Positions 23,921 to 35,584 are shown, counted from the first letter of the stretch. The stretch is 43,535 nt of DNA from Thioalkalivibrio sp. (GCA_011389655.1 JAABTX010000016.1:1-43535); one strand, 5' to 3'. The notes: generated by a model not told the origin, from the sequence alone. A program made the numbers and translations.

Positions 23921-24818
23921 CCGGGTCCTGCCCACCCTCGCGGTGATCGCCCTGGCCGGGCTCGGCGTGTCCGCAGTGATCCAGACGCTGCTCTTCAGCG
24001 GAGCGTGGGCGGCCCTGCTGACGCTGTCTGCCGCCGTCCTGGCCGGCACCTGGACCTACCGCTCACGGATGCCGCGTTGGGACTGGCTGGGTTGCGACGG
24101 CGAGGGCGAGTGGTGGCTGGCCACGCATGCGGGCCTGCGCGAGGAGAGGCGTGTCCCGATCCGCGTGGGCGCCGACACCCGCGTGCATTCCCGGCTGGTG
24201 GTGCTGGTCTGGAGTTCCCCGGCAACAGGCCGCGGTGGTGTGCTCTGGCTGCCCTGGTGGCGCATGGATCCGGAGGACTTCCGGCGCCTGCGCGCGCGCC
24301 TGCGCTGGCCGGTGGAGGTCGCGGAGAAACCCGGTCTCGTCGCGCGGCTTCAGGCGGCCCGGAGCCGGGCCATTGCTATACTCGCCCCCGTTTCCAGGCA
24401 CGGAGTGCGGCCCATGGACAGCCCGAGGCAGATGGCGGCGGTCGAGCACCTTCTGAGTGATGACCCGGACCACGTCTACACAGAGGACGAGCTTGACGCG
24501 ATCGAGGCGGTCGATCCGGAACTCGCCCTGCGCCTGGATCGCGCCCAGACCTTCGCCCAGCGCGAGGCGGCGGATGTGCCGGCCGAAGGCCCGATCGATG
24601 AAACGGTGGTCCGGCAGGCGGTGGAGGAAGCGCGGCGGATCCTGATGCAGGACGGTGGCGACATCGAGTATGTGGGGCTGGACGGTCGTACCGTCCAGGT
24701 GCGGCTGAAGGGCGCCTGTGTCGGCTGCCCGCGCTCGACCCTGGACCTGAAGAACGTGGTGGAACGGCTCGTGCGCTCCCGTGCACCGGGCGTGGAGCGG
24801 GTGGCGAACACCTTCTGA
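23874..24818 (+). CDS. YgfX-like membrane domain in frame with NifU C-terminal Fe-S scaffold domain
   Basis: One uninterrupted 314-codon frame. Residues 1-165 resemble YgfX/CptA: LRLALGTDR, two transmembrane segments (about 20-40 and 45-62), and MDPEDFRRLRARLRW. Residues 235-314 form a NifU C-terminal domain with GDIEYVGLDG and CVGC, the Fe-S-binding CxxC. No stop codon separates them. The YgfX-like start would be TTG 23874 inside sdhE. An internal ATG at 24414 (Met181), with CGGAG upstream and a TGCTATACT promoter candidate, could make a stand-alone 134-residue NifU protein. I report the full frame, since the YgfX part has no other stop; the main product may be either form. Confidence 0.7.
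   Translation: MSRSSAPPLRLALGTDRVLPTLAVIALAGLGVSAVIQTLLFSGAWAALLTLSAAVLAGTWTYRSRMPRWDWLGCDGEGEWWLATHAGLREERRVPIRVGADTRVHSRLVVLVWSSPATGRGGVLWLPWWRMDPEDFRRLRARLRWPVEVAEKPGLVARLQAARSRAIAILAPVSRHGVRPMDSPRQMAAVEHLLSDDPDHVYTEDELDAIEAVDPELALRLDRAQTFAQREAADVPAEGPIDETVVRQAVEEARRILMQDGGDIEYVGLDGRTVQVRLKGACVGCPRSTLDLKNVVERLVRSRAPGVERVANTF
24374..24382 (+). promoter_or_regulatory. Candidate internal extended -10 promoter for the NifU domain
   Basis: TGC followed by TATACT, 32 bases before the internal ATG at 24414; CGGAG at 24401-24405 could be its ribosome binding site. It lies in the linker between the YgfX-like and NifU parts. Confidence 0.45.
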
Positions 24819-24848
24819 GTCCGGGCGCGCGAGGCGCCGGGCCGCGTC

Positions 24849-26549
<1,701 letters not shown>

Positions 26550-26634
26550 TTAGCAGAAATGGGTGTGGGTGTCTCGCGAAGACCAGCCAGTACCGGTCTC
26601 TGCAATTTGCCCGGACACGGACAGGGGCTCGGTG

Positions 26635-26662
26635 TTGCCAGGGGCCTTCAACGCAGTACACT
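26635..26662 (+). promoter_or_regulatory. Strong candidate promoter placing +1 at the DUF1249 start codon
   Basis: TTGCCA (26635-26640, five of six to the -35 consensus), 16-bp spacer, TACACT (26657-26662). The expected transcription start, about seven bases downstream, falls at the ATG at 26670, and no Shine-Dalgarno sequence exists. A leaderless transcript is therefore possible. Confidence 0.5.
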
Positions 26663-26669
26663 GCCGCGC

Positions 26670-27164
26670 ATGATCCTGGAACGACCACTGCCGAGCCATC
26701 TGAACGCGCGCCGCGCGAGCTTCGCCGCGCTGATGGAGATGTACGAGAGCAATTACCTGCGCCTGCGGCGCCTGTGTCCGGACCTGGACGCGCTGGCGGA
26801 TGCGCAGGTCTCGCGGGTCGAGGGGGCATCGGACCTGCACCTGACGGTTCTTGAGCGCACCCCTTACACGACCAAACTGCGCCTGACCTACGAATTCGGA
26901 AGCGGGGACCGCATCCGGCGCCAGCCGGATCTGACCATCCGGATGTTCCACGACGCCCGGCAGGCCGAGGTGGTCGGCCGCTACTGCCGCCGCAGGGGCC
27001 AGGATCTGAGCCTGGATGCCCGGATCGGCGTGCCCGGGCTGGCATGCCGGTGGCGGCACAATCGCTTCCTGTACAAGTGGCTGGGCTTCTGCCTCGCGCA
27101 GGGTCACCGCTTCCCGGTGCACACCGCCCCGTCTTCGCGGCCCCTGGTCGACCCGCTGATCTGA
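26670..27164 (+). CDS. DUF1249 (YqiB-like) protein
   Basis: A 164-residue soluble protein of the DUF1249/YqiB family: MYESNYLRLRRLCPDL, then VLERTPYTTKLRLTYEF, then PDLTIRMFHDARQAEV and RHNRFLYKWLGFCLAQGHRF. The function of the family is not established; in E. coli yqiB is near the cAMP phosphodiesterase cpdA, not seen here. The frame is open far upstream, but the ATG at 26670 begins the conserved sequence. It lies divergent to pgm and convergent with fdxA. Confidence 0.85.
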   Translation: MILERPLPSHLNARRASFAALMEMYESNYLRLRRLCPDLDALADAQVSRVEGASDLHLTVLERTPYTTKLRLTYEFGSGDRIRRQPDLTIRMFHDARQAEVVGRYCRRRGQDLSLDARIGVPGLACRWRHNRFLYKWLGFCLAQGHRFPVHTAPSSRPLVDPLI

Positions 27165-27199
27165 TTCCTCACCTTCGACGAGAACGGTGGCGCCTTCCG

Positions 27200-27255
27200 C
27201 CTCTCCCGCCTGCGGTAAGGGCCGGGCCGCCCCCCTCTGCCGCAGGCGGGAGAGG
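27200..27255. repeat. 16-bp inverted repeat between convergent DUF1249 and fdxA
   Basis: CCTCTCCCGCCTGCGG (27200-27215) and its exact reverse complement (27240-27255) flank a 24-base GC-rich loop. It could act as a bidirectional terminator. Related sequence occurs at 16914-16936. Similar CCCTCTCCC..GGGAGAGGG elements are common in gammaproteobacterial gaps. Confidence 0.6.
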
Positions 27256-27293
27256 GGGTTCGTGGTTCGGGATGAGCCGGCTCCCGATGAGCC

Positions 27294-27617
27294 TCAGCGT
27301 TCCAGATACTGCAGCTTGTCCGGCTTCCCGTCCCACTCCTCCGCGTCGGGAGGCGGGTCCTTGCGCGCGGTGATCACCGGCCAGGATCGCGAGAGCTCCG
27401 AATTCAGTTCGATGAACTCTTCCTGTCCCTCCGGCACATCGTCCTCCGGAACGATCGCCTCCGCCGGACACTCGGGCTCGCACAGCGTGCAGTCGATGCA
27501 TTCGTCGGGATCGATCACCAGGAAGTTCGGACCCTCGTGAAAGCAATCCACCGGGCACACTTCGACACAGTCGGTGTACTTGCACTTGATGCAGTTTTCA
27601 AGAACGACGTAGGTCAT
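27294..27617 (-). CDS. fdxA: 7Fe ferredoxin FdxA
   Basis: A 107-residue [3Fe-4S][4Fe-4S] ferredoxin of the Azotobacter FdI type. The first cluster region has C9, C12, C17 and C21 plus an extra C25 ([19 protein letters not shown]), the second C40, C43, C46 and C50 ([13 protein letters not shown]). The C-terminal extension with [15 protein letters not shown] is characteristic. GGAGAA precedes the ATG. It follows mutS on the same strand after 130 bases; a TAGAAT at 27663-27668 (minus) may serve as -10. In other bacteria it commonly neighbours mutS. Confidence 0.95.
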   Translation of the reverse strand: MTYVVLENCIKCKYTDCVEVCPVDCFHEGPNFLVIDPDECIDCTLCEPECPAEAIVPEDDVPEGQEEFIELNSELSRSWPVITARKDPPPDAEEWDGKPDKLQYLER

Positions 27618-27747
27618 GCGGTTCTCCGTTTTCGAATAGCCGGCACTGTATTTTGCCGCGGCATTCTAACGCCAGATCGCCGGCGGGGTGCGAACACGCA
27701 CGCAGGCTGCCGGAAACGGTGCCGGCCCGAATCGGGACGGTCCCCTG

Positions 27748-30321
27748 TCAGTCCAGGAGTTCGCGCAGCCGGTACAGGGTCTCCAGCGCCTGGCGGGGGG
27801 TCATCTGATCCGGGTCGAGGCTGCTGATCTCTTCCAGCAGTGCATCACCGGGTCCGGACGCGGGTGCGACCGCCGGTGCAGAGAACAGTCCGAGCTGGGG
27901 CTGCGCGTCGGCGGCCAGCGCCCGGGCCTCCAGTTCGGCCAGGTGCTGCCGGGCCCGGCGCAGTGCCGGACCCGGCAGCCCGGCCAGTGCCGCGACGTGC
28001 AGGCCGTAGCTCTGGTTCGCGGGGCCGTCCTGGATCTGGTGCAGGAAGACCACTGTGTCCCGATGCTCGATCGCGTCGGTGTGGACGTTGGCGACACCGG
28101 GTTCCCGTTCCGCCAATGCGGTTAACTCGAAATAATGGGTCGCGAAGAGGGTGAGAGAGCGGTTGTGGCGCGCCAGCCGCTCGGCGCAGGCGAGCGCCAG
28201 GGCCAGGCCGTCGGAGGTGCTGGTGCCGCGCCCGACCTCGTCCATCAGCACCAGGCTTTCCGGCCCGGCGTTGTGCAGGATATTCGCGGCCTCGGTCATC
28301 TCCACCATGAAGGTCGATCGGCCCGAGGCCAGATCGTCCGACGCGCCGATCCGGGTGAAGATTCGGTCGATCGGTCCAATCCGGGCGGAGCGCGCGGGCA
28401 CGAAGCTGCCCATGCAGGCGAGGATCACGATCAGCGCGGTCTGGCGCATGTAGGTCGACTTTCCGCCCATGTTCGGGCCGGTGATCACCAGCAGGCGGCG
28501 GGTCTGCGGGTCCAGTTGCAGGTCATTCGGCACGAACGGCTGCTCCAGCGCCGCCTCGACCACCGGATGTCGGCCAGCCTCGATGCGGATTCCGCCTTCC
28601 CCGGTCAGCACCGGGCAGGTCCATTCCAGACGCTCGGCCAGGGCCGCCAGCGCGCAGAGCACGTCGAGTTCGGCGGTGGCGTCCGAGAACTCCCGGAGGG
28701 TGTTCATGTGCCGCTGAAGCTCGCTGAGCAGCCCGTCGTAGAGTTCCCGCTCCAACGCCAGCGCACGCTCCCGGGCCGAGAGGATCTCGTCCTCGAAGCC
28801 CTTCAGCTCCTCGGTGGTGTAGCGCTCCGCGTTCTTCAGTGTCTGACGGCGCACGAACCGGGCGGGCACGCGGTCCGACAGGCTCCGCGCGACCTCGATG
28901 TAATACCCGTGCACCCGGTTGTAGGCCACCTTCAGCTGATGCAGCCCGGTCAGTTCACGTTCCCGTGACTCGATCCTCCGCAGCACATCCTCCGCGTCGT
29001 CTTCCAGGCCGCGCAGGCGGTCCAGTTCCGCATCGAATCCGGGGCGGATCACGCCGCCGTCGCTCAGGCGCACCGGTGGCTGCTCCTCGAGGGCCCGTGC
29101 CAGCAGCCCGGCGAGTTCCGTGCGCGGGGCGAGGCGGGCCCGCAGGGGGGCGAGTGGCGAGGGGGGCAGGCCACCGGACAGGGCCTCTTCCAGCGCCGGC
29201 AGTCGCTCCAGCGCATGCCGCAGGGCCACCAGATCGCGGGGCCGGGCGGTCTTGAGGGCGATGCGGCTGGTGATCCGCTCGCAGTCGGCGACGCCTGACA
29301 GCAGCTGGTGCAGCCCCTCCTGCAGACCGGCCTCGAGTAACTCCCGGGTCAGGCCCTGGCGTGTCCGGATGTGGTCCTGGTCCCGCAGCGGCTGATTGAT
29401 CCAGCGCCCGAGCAACCGCGAGCCCATCGCGGTGCGCGTGCAGTCGAGGAGCGCAAGCAGGCTGCCGTCTCTGGATCCGCCGAGAGTCCGGTTGATTTCC
29501 AGGTTCTGCCGGGTGACCGCATCGAGCTGCAGCGTGCTGCCCCGGACCTCCCGGGCAAGACCGGTGATGTGACCGAGCTCGCCTCGGTAGCGACTCTGCA
29601 CGTACGCGAGCAATGCTCCGGCGGCCGCAAGCCCCAGAGGCAGGTCCTCGCAGCCGAAGCCGGTGAGATCCCGGGTTCGGAAGTGCTCGACAAGGACACG
29701 GCGGGCCGAGACCGGATCAAAGTGCCACTCCGGCAGCGTCTGGCTGCCGGGAAATTGGCCCGCTAGGCCCTCCGGCACCAGGCACTCCACCGGATCGAGG
29801 CGGGCGAGCTCCGCGGCCAGCGCGGCCCGGTGAGGGACTTCCAGGACGCTGAAGCGGCCGCTGGCAAATTCCAGGATCCCGAGTCCCCACGGGTTCTCCT
29901 TCGCTCCCGGCGGGCCCGGGCACAGCGCGACGATCAGCCGGGCCTCGCGGGCATCGAGCAGGGCCTCTTCGGACACCGTGCCGGGCGTGACCACGCGCAC
30001 GACCTCGCGCTGGACCGGACCCTTGGCCGCCCCGACCTCACCGGTCTGCTCGCAGATGGCCGCCGGGACGCCCTTGCGCAGCAGGCGGGCGAGATAGGTC
30101 TCCATGGTGTGTACCGGGATGCCCGCCATCGGGATCGGCTGACCGGCCGATTCGCCGCGCCGGGTCAGGGTGATGTCCAGAAGTTCCGCCGCCCGCTGGG
30201 CGTCTTCGTAGAACAGCTCGTAGAAGTCGCCCATGCGGTAGAGCAGCAGGGTGTCCGGGTATTCCGCCTTGATGCGCAGGTACTGCTGCATCATCGGGGT
30301 GTGGGCTGGCAGGGAGGTCAT
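27748..30321 (-). CDS. mutS: DNA mismatch repair protein MutS
   Basis: Recognises base mismatches and recruits MutL. The 857-residue protein starts with the mismatch-binding domain ([32 protein letters not shown], containing the Phe-x-Glu that intercalates at the mismatch), followed by connector, lever and clamp regions and the ATPase with Walker [10 protein letters not shown] (about 614-622) and [13 protein letters not shown]. The frame remains open a further 527 codons upstream across cinA and recA, but the ATG at 30321 starts the family N-terminus and gives the usual length. The 5' region toward pncC is filled by REP array 2. Confidence 0.97.
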   Translation of the reverse strand: MTSLPAHTPMMQQYLRIKAEYPDTLLLYRMGDFYELFYEDAQRAAELLDITLTRRGESAGQPIPMAGIPVHTMETYLARLLRKGVPAAICEQTGEVGAAKGPVQREVVRVVTPGTVSEEALLDAREARLIVALCPGPPGAKENPWGLGILEFASGRFSVLEVPHRAALAAELARLDPVECLVPEGLAGQFPGSQTLPEWHFDPVSARRVLVEHFRTRDLTGFGCEDLPLGLAAAGALLAYVQSRYRGELGHITGLAREVRGSTLQLDAVTRQNLEINRTLGGSRDGSLLALLDCTRTAMGSRLLGRWINQPLRDQDHIRTRQGLTRELLEAGLQEGLHQLLSGVADCERITSRIALKTARPRDLVALRHALERLPALEEALSGGLPPSPLAPLRARLAPRTELAGLLARALEEQPPVRLSDGGVIRPGFDAELDRLRGLEDDAEDVLRRIESRERELTGLHQLKVAYNRVHGYYIEVARSLSDRVPARFVRRQTLKNAERYTTEELKGFEDEILSARERALALERELYDGLLSELQRHMNTLREFSDATAELDVLCALAALAERLEWTCPVLTGEGGIRIEAGRHPVVEAALEQPFVPNDLQLDPQTRRLLVITGPNMGGKSTYMRQTALIVILACMGSFVPARSARIGPIDRIFTRIGASDDLASGRSTFMVEMTEAANILHNAGPESLVLMDEVGRGTSTSDGLALALACAERLARHNRSLTLFATHYFELTALAEREPGVANVHTDAIEHRDTVVFLHQIQDGPANQSYGLHVAALAGLPGPALRRARQHLAELEARALAADAQPQLGLFSAPAVAPASGPGDALLEEISSLDPDQMTPRQALETLYRLRELLD

Positions 30322-30405
30322 CGCAGCGACTTGGGGAAAAACCGGGATTATAGGGCAGGGAGCCGGATCGCCCAGAGGACGCGCCAACAGGGCCCGGTAA
30401 CAGGC

Positions 30406-30613
30406 GGGCAAGGGGTTGTGGGAGCGGCCTCCGGCCGCGATTCCGGGCAAGGGGGTTGCGGGAGCGGCCTCCAGCCGCGATTCCGGGCAAGGGGGTTGTG
30501 GGAGCGGCTTCCAGCCGCGATTCCGGGCAAGGGGGTTTGTGGGAGCGGCTTCCAGCCGCGATTCCGGTTTCGGCAGGCGTCCGTCGAAGATCGCGGCTGG
30601 AAGCCGCTCCCAC
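30406..30613. repeat. REP array 2: four direct units plus one inverted copy (BIME-like)
   Basis: Four units of 39-41 bp begin at 30406, 30445, 30485 and 30525. Each is GGGCAAGGGG..TTGTGGGAG plus the same CGGCTTCCAGCCGCGATT core as the array at 15595, with CCTCC variants in units 1 and 2. A fifth copy at 30590-30613 is inverted and is the exact reverse complement of 30539-30562, giving a 24-bp inverted repeat with a 27-base spacer. Spacer sequence differs from array 1. It occupies most of the 441-base gap between divergent mutS and pncC; the rest (30322-30405 and 30614-30762) holds no gene, only a CGTTAC/GTAACG palindrome at 30672-30689. Confidence 0.93.
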
Positions 30614-30762
30614 GGCTTGTGGTGGGGAGGGATGAGCCCCCTCGGCGACCTTCCGTTGCGCTGCATCCTGTCGTTACACTGCGGTAACGATCGGAGGTCT
30701 CCGGCAGCGGCGTGCCGTACGGCTGACCGGTAAACGTTTTGCTGGATCTTGGGGAACAGCTC

Positions 30763-31296
30763 ATGGTGGACGCCGGATCTCGGACCGAAGGAAGATCGCT
30801 GGCACCGGCTCTGCCCGAGCCTCCTGTTGCCGAGCTGGCGACCCGGCTTCAGGACCGGCATCTGCGTCTGTGTAGCGCCGAATCCTGCACCGGCGGTGTA
30901 ATCGCCGCCCGCCTCACCGACCTGCCCGGCAGCTCCGCCTGGTTCGAATGCGGCTGGGTGACCTACAGCAATGCCTCGAAGACGCAGATGCTGGGCGTCG
31001 CGCCAGAGCTGCTCGAGCGCTGGGGTGCGGTGAGCGCCCCGGTGGCCGAGGCGATGGCTCGCGGAGCGCTCGCCGGTGCCGACGCGGATCTCGCCGTGGC
31101 GGTTACCGGAATCGCGGGACCGGGCGGCGGCAGCCCGGAAAAGCCGGTGGGGCTTGTATGGTTCGCCTGGGCACGCCGGGGCCGGGGCTGCCGCACCGCG
31201 GAACGGGTATTTCCGGGCAACCGGGAACAGGTGCGCGCTGCGGCCGCGGCCTGGTGCCTGCATCAGCTGCTGAAGCACGAACTGGCCACGGACTGA
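30763..31296 (+). CDS. pncC: CinA C-terminal-type nicotinamide-nucleotide amidohydrolase
   Basis: A 177-residue single-domain protein equal to the CinA C-terminal domain, which deamidates NMN to nicotinate mononucleotide. Signatures are [23 protein letters not shown] with the catalytic Ser, [16 protein letters not shown], and [18 protein letters not shown]. The ATG at 30763 has GGGGAA upstream; a TTG eight codons earlier is possible. It sits before recA, as cinA does in many bacteria. Confidence 0.92.
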   Translation: MVDAGSRTEGRSLAPALPEPPVAELATRLQDRHLRLCSAESCTGGVIAARLTDLPGSSAWFECGWVTYSNASKTQMLGVAPELLERWGAVSAPVAEAMARGALAGADADLAVAVTGIAGPGGGSPEKPVGLVWFAWARRGRGCRTAERVFPGNREQVRAAAAAWCLHQLLKHELATD

Positions 31297-31343
31297 GCCG
31301 TCCCCGGGTGGCTCTTTCCGGACCCCGCGGGGCCTGTGCCCGC

Positions 31344-31372
31344 TTGGGCTGAAAGGCCGGGTGTGGGATACT
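31344..31372 (+). promoter_or_regulatory. Candidate recA promoter
   Basis: TTGGGC (-35, 31344-31349), 17-bp spacer, GATACT (-10, 31367-31372), with TGG directly before the -10 giving an extended element. It is 42 bases before the recA start. I see no E. coli-type LexA box (CTGT-N8-ACAG) in the gap, so SOS control is not apparent from sequence. Confidence 0.55.
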
Positions 31373-31413
31373 CCCGGCCGCCCGGAACGTCTGAAAACTC
31401 CAAGGAGGAACGT

Positions 31414-32445
31414 GTGGACGAAAACCGCAAGAAGGCGCTCTCTGCAGCGCTCGGACAGATCGAGCGCCAGTTTGGCAAGGGCGCGGTGATGCGCATGGGG
31501 GACGGAACCGCCGTGCGCGACGTCGAGGTCGTGTCGACCGGCTCGCTGGCCCTGGACGTCGCACTGGGCATTGGCGGCGTACCCCGCGGGCGTGTAGTCG
31601 AGATCTACGGTCCGGAATCCTCGGGCAAGACGACCCTGACGCTGCACGTGGTCGCGGAATGCCAGAAGCAGGGCGGGACTGCCGCCTTCATTGATGCCGA
31701 GCACGCCCTCGATCCGGGCTATGCCCAGAAGCTGGGCGTGAACGTCGACGAGTTGCTGATCTCCCAGCCGGACACCGGCGAGCAGGCCCTTGAGATTGCC
31801 GACATGCTCGTCCGCAGCGGCGCGGTCGATCTCGTGGTGGTCGACTCGGTGGCGGCGCTCACGCCGAAGGCCGAGATCGAGGGCGAGATGGGCGACGCGC
31901 ATGTCGGCCTGCAGGCGCGCCTGATGTCGCAGGCCCTGCGCAAGCTCACCGCGAACATCAAAAGATCAAACACTCTGGTTATCTTTATCAACCAGATTCG
32001 AATGAAGATCGGGGTGATGTTCGGCAGTCCCGAGACGACCACGGGTGGCAATGCGCTGAAGTTTTATGCCTCGGTCCGGATGGACATCCGCCGCATCGGC
32101 GCGATCAAGCGAGGCGACGAGGTGATCGGCAACGAGACCCGGGTGAAGGTGGTGAAGAACAAGATGGCGCCCCCGTTCAAGGAGGCGCACTTCGAGATCC
32201 TCTACGGCGAGGGCATCTCGCGGCTGGGCGAGGTGATCGAGCTGGGCGTGAAGCAGGGACTGATCGACAAGGCCGGTGCGTGGTACAGCTACAACGGGGA
32301 GCGCATCGGGCAGGGCAGGGAAAACGCGCGCCAGTTCCTGAAGGAAAATCCCGATCTCGCCGGTGAGATCGAGGAGAAGCTGCGAGCAGTCTACCTGCCC
32401 AGCCGCCAGCATGCGGGCGAAGAGCCGGAAAGCGCCGAGGGATGA
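31414..32445 (+). CDS. recA: Recombinase RecA
   Basis: ATP-dependent strand-exchange protein for recombination and SOS induction. The 343-residue protein contains Walker [11 protein letters not shown] (66-75), the [19 protein letters not shown] loop and L2 region [24 protein letters not shown]. The acidic C-terminus (EEPESAEG) is typical. The start is GTG at 31414, with AAGGAGG at 31402-31408; the frame is open upstream to 31336. recX overlaps its 3' end by 35 bases. Confidence 0.98.
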   Translation: MDENRKKALSAALGQIERQFGKGAVMRMGDGTAVRDVEVVSTGSLALDVALGIGGVPRGRVVEIYGPESSGKTTLTLHVVAECQKQGGTAAFIDAEHALDPGYAQKLGVNVDELLISQPDTGEQALEIADMLVRSGAVDLVVVDSVAALTPKAEIEGEMGDAHVGLQARLMSQALRKLTANIKRSNTLVIFINQIRMKIGVMFGSPETTTGGNALKFYASVRMDIRRIGAIKRGDEVIGNETRVKVVKNKMAPPFKEAHFEILYGEGISRLGEVIELGVKQGLIDKAGAWYSYNGERIGQGRENARQFLKENPDLAGEIEEKLRAVYLPSRQHAGEEPESAEG

Positions 32446-32902
32446 CCCGGACGCGGCCTATGCGGCCGGGTTGCGCCTGCTTGCCCGACGCGAGCACAGC
32501 GGTGTCGAGCTGGGCAGGAAACTGGAGCAGCGCGGGTTCGCCGCTTCCGTGGCGGCGTCCGCGCTCGGGCGCCTGCGCGCTGACGGCTACCTGAGCGAAG
32601 AGCGGTTCGCCCGCTCGCTGGCGCTGCACCGCGCCGATCAGGGCTACGGGGAGCTGCGCATCCGCGCGGAACTCGCCCACCATGCCCTGTCGGCGGCATT
32701 GGTGGATCAGGCCCTGCTCGAACTCGACGCGGATTGGGTCGAACGGGCCATGTCACAGGCCCGCCGGCATTTCCCCGCGTTCCGCGAGAATGGCCCCGAG
32801 ACCGCGCGGGCGCTGCGTCACCTGACGCAGCGCGGCTTCCCCGCGTCGGTGGCGCGTTCGGCACTCGCGCGGTGGGCCGAAAGCGTGCAGGAACAGGGGT
32901 GA
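32411..32902 (+). CDS. recX: Regulatory protein RecX
   Basis: RecX binds RecA filaments and limits their extension. The 163-residue protein shows the three helical repeats of the family: [57 protein letters not shown] and the C-terminal RHFPAF...[17 protein letters not shown]. The start at ATG 32411 lies inside recA, giving a 35-base overlap in another frame; translation is probably coupled. alaS follows after 66 bases. Confidence 0.9.
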   Translation: MRAKSRKAPRDDPDAAYAAGLRLLARREHSGVELGRKLEQRGFAASVAASALGRLRADGYLSEERFARSLALHRADQGYGELRIRAELAHHALSAALVDQALLELDADWVERAMSQARRHFPAFRENGPETARALRHLTQRGFPASVARSALARWAESVQEQG

Positions 32903-32968
32903 AATGTGCGCAAGTGCAGCAACCCCATGATACCCTTGGCGTTTCCGTAACGGTTGCAATGGACTTTG

Positions 32969-35584
32969 ATGAAAAGCGCTGAAATCCGCCGAAGATTCCT
33001 TGATTTCTTTGTCCGGCACGGCCACGCCGAGGTCCCCTCGAGCCCGCTGGTCCCCGGCAACGATCCGACCCTGCTGTTCACCAATTCCGGCATGGTGCAG
33101 TTCAAGGATGTCTTCCTGGGACGCGAGAAGCGTCCCTACACGCGGGCGGTCAGCAGCCAGCGCTGCGTGCGTGCGGGCGGCAAGCACAACGACCTGGAGA
33201 ACGTCGGCTACACAGCGCGGCATCACACCTTCTTCGAGATGCTGGGCAACTTCAGCTTCGGCGACTATTTCAAGCGCGAAGCGATTGCCTATGCGTGGGA
33301 ATTTCTTACCGAGACCATCGGGATCCCGGCCGACCGGCTGTGGGTCACGGTCTACGAGACCGACGACGATGCCTACGGAGTCTGGGTCGACGAGATCGGG
33401 CTGGCGCCGGAGCGGGTGATTCGTATCGGCGACAAGCCCGGGGGTGGCTCGGACAATTTCTGGCAGATGGGCGACACCGGTCCCTGCGGTCCCTCCACCG
33501 AGATCTTCTATGATCACGGACCCTCCGTGGCAGGCGGGCTGCCCGGGACTCCGGAAGAGGACGGGGACCGCTACATCGAGATCTGGAACCTCGTGTTCAT
33601 GCAGTACGACCGCGACAGCCAGGGCATCCTGACGCCGCTGCCGCACCCGTCGGTGGATACCGGCATGGGACTGGAACGCCTCGCCGCGGTGCTCCAGGGC
33701 GTCCACTCGAACTACGAGATCGACATCTTCCGGGACCTGATCACGGCGGCGGCCGAGGTCGTCGATACCACGGATCTGGAATCCGCCTCCCTGCGGGTCA
33801 TCGCGGACCATATCCGTTCGATCGCGTTCCTGATCCTGGACGGCGTGATGCCCGGTAACGAGGGCCGGGGCTATGTGCTGCGCCGGGTGGTCCGGCGCGC
33901 CTCTCGCCACGGCCACAAGCTGGGCTGCTCCGAACCCTTTCTGCACCGCCTGATTCCCGCCCTGGTTGCCACGATGGGCGACGCCTATCCGGAATTGGCG
34001 GAAGGTCAGGAGAACCTTCAGCAGGTCTTGATGAAAGAAGAGAGGAAGTTCCACGAAACCCTTGAAAAAGGCGTCCGGATCCTTGAGGAGGATCTGGAAC
34101 ATCTGGAAGGTTCCACGATCCCGGGCGAGACCATCTTCCTGCTCTACGACACCTACGGGTTCCCGGTGGACCTGACGGGGGACATTGCCCGCGAGCGCGG
34201 GCTGGACCTGGACCTCGACGGATTCGAGAGGGCGATGGAGATTCAGCGCAGCCGCGCACGCGCTGCAAGTCACTTTGCCGCTGGCGGCGCGGACACGGAG
34301 GAGCTGGACCTCAGGACCGACTTCTCCGGCTATGACCGGCTCGAAGACGAGGGGACAATCCTCGCCTTGCTCAGGGACGGCGCCCGTGTGGAGGCCCTGG
34401 AACTCGGCGAGCAGGGGGTCGTCGTGCTCGACAGGACCCCGTTTTATGCGGAATCCGGTGGCCAGGTCGGTGACGTCGGCTCGCTGATGGCCTCTGGCGT
34501 GCGTTTCGAGGTCGCCGACACCCGCAAACAGGGTGAGGCGCACCTGCACGTGGGACAGGTCCGTGCCGGGCGGCTGGAGACCGGGATGCGGCTGCGGGCA
34601 TCGGTCGCGGGTCCCCGTCGCGAATCGATCCGGCGGCATCACTCGGCGACCCATCTGCTGCACAAGGCGCTGCGCGACCAGCTCGGGCCTCACATCCAGC
34701 AGAAGGGCTCGCTGGTCGATGCCGACCGGCTGCGTTTCGACTTCGCGCATTTCGAGGCGGTGACTCCGGAGCAACTGCGTGCCATCGAGGAACAGGTGAA
34801 TGCCGAGATTCTCGCCAACGAGGCCACGGACACACGTCTGATGGACATTGATTCGGCGCTCAGTTCGGGGGCGGTCGCACTGTTCGGGGAGAAATACGGC
34901 GAAAGCGTGCGGGTACTCCGGATCGGGAGCTCCACCGAGCTCTGCGGCGGAACGCACGTCGGGCGCACCGGCGACATCGGCGTCTTCCGGATCATTTCGG
35001 AGGGCGGGGTGGCGGCCGGGATCCGACGGATCGAGGCCGTGGCGGGGCAGGCGGCGCTTGCCTGGATGGATCGGCAGGTGGAGACCCTGGATCAGGTCGC
35101 GGATCTGCTGCGCGGCGGCCGATCCGAGGTGCCGGAAAGGCTTCAGTCGGTGCTCGAACGCAACCGCGAACTGGAGAAGGAAGTCGCGGCGCTGCGCGGC
35201 CGGCTGGCCAGCCAGACCGGAAGCGACCTCGCCGGACGTGCGGTCGACCTGGGCCCGCTGAAGGTGCTCGCGGGGCGGGTCGACGGCGTGGAACCGAAGG
35301 CCATGCGCGAGATGGTGGATCAACTGAAGCAGAAGCTCGGACCGTCCGTGGTGGTACTGGGAACAGTGACTTCCGGTGGCAAGGTCAGTCTGGTGGCCGG
35401 CGTGACAAAAGGGGAGACCGCCATCCTGAAGGCGGGTGACCTGGTCGGCTTTGTCGCCGGTCAGGTGGGTGGCCGTGGCGGTGGCCGGCCGGACATGGCC
35501 ATGGCCGGCGGGCAACACCCCGAAGGCCTGGACGCGGCCCTGGCGTCGGTGGAGCCCTGGGTACGGGAGCGCGTGCCATTGTGA
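32969..35584 (+). CDS. alaS: Alanine--tRNA ligase
   Basis: Charges tRNA-Ala and edits misacylated Ser/Gly. The 871-residue protein starts [14 protein letters not shown], has the class II core ([33 protein letters not shown]), the editing-site [12 protein letters not shown] with its paired [13 protein letters not shown], and a C-terminal DHH-like region ([16 protein letters not shown]). A TTG five codons upstream is in frame, but ATG 32969 gives the canonical N-terminus. No strong Shine-Dalgarno sequence is visible. The order recA-recX-alaS-lysC-csrA is common in gammaproteobacteria. Confidence 0.97.
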   Translation: MKSAEIRRRFLDFFVRHGHAEVPSSPLVPGNDPTLLFTNSGMVQFKDVFLGREKRPYTRAVSSQRCVRAGGKHNDLENVGYTARHHTFFEMLGNFSFGDYFKREAIAYAWEFLTETIGIPADRLWVTVYETDDDAYGVWVDEIGLAPERVIRIGDKPGGGSDNFWQMGDTGPCGPSTEIFYDHGPSVAGGLPGTPEEDGDRYIEIWNLVFMQYDRDSQGILTPLPHPSVDTGMGLERLAAVLQGVHSNYEIDIFRDLITAAAEVVDTTDLESASLRVIADHIRSIAFLILDGVMPGNEGRGYVLRRVVRRASRHGHKLGCSEPFLHRLIPALVATMGDAYPELAEGQENLQQVLMKEERKFHETLEKGVRILEEDLEHLEGSTIPGETIFLLYDTYGFPVDLTGDIARERGLDLDLDGFERAMEIQRSRARAASHFAAGGADTEELDLRTDFSGYDRLEDEGTILALLRDGARVEALELGEQGVVVLDRTPFYAESGGQVGDVGSLMASGVRFEVADTRKQGEAHLHVGQVRAGRLETGMRLRASVAGPRRESIRRHHSATHLLHKALRDQLGPHIQQKGSLVDADRLRFDFAHFEAVTPEQLRAIEEQVNAEILANEATDTRLMDIDSALSSGAVALFGEKYGESVRVLRIGSSTELCGGTHVGRTGDIGVFRIISEGGVAAGIRRIEAVAGQAALAWMDRQVETLDQVADLLRGGRSEVPERLQSVLERNRELEKEVAALRGRLASQTGSDLAGRAVDLGPLKVLAGRVDGVEPKAMREMVDQLKQKLGPSVVVLGTVTSGGKVSLVAGVTKGETAILKAGDLVGFVAGQVGGRGGGRPDMAMAGGQHPEGLDAALASVEPWVRERVPL

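Noticed and set aside
23660-24413. CptA/CptB toxin-antitoxin module (ygfX/ygfY)
   Set aside because: The first gene has the RGxxE motif and sdh context of SdhE, and toxin activity of YgfX-like proteins cannot be inferred from sequence.
31297-31413. LexA/SOS box before recA
   Set aside because: No CTGT-N8-ACAG or close variant was found in the gap; a divergent LexA motif cannot be excluded.
30322-31902. In-frame 527-codon extension upstream of mutS on the minus strand
   Set aside because: It runs through the REP array and antisense to pncC and recA; MutS starts canonically at 30321.
32959-32982. Seven-codon upstream ORF (MDFDEKR) overlapping the alaS start
   Set aside because: Too short to judge, no amino-acid bias suggesting attenuation, and no hairpins around it.
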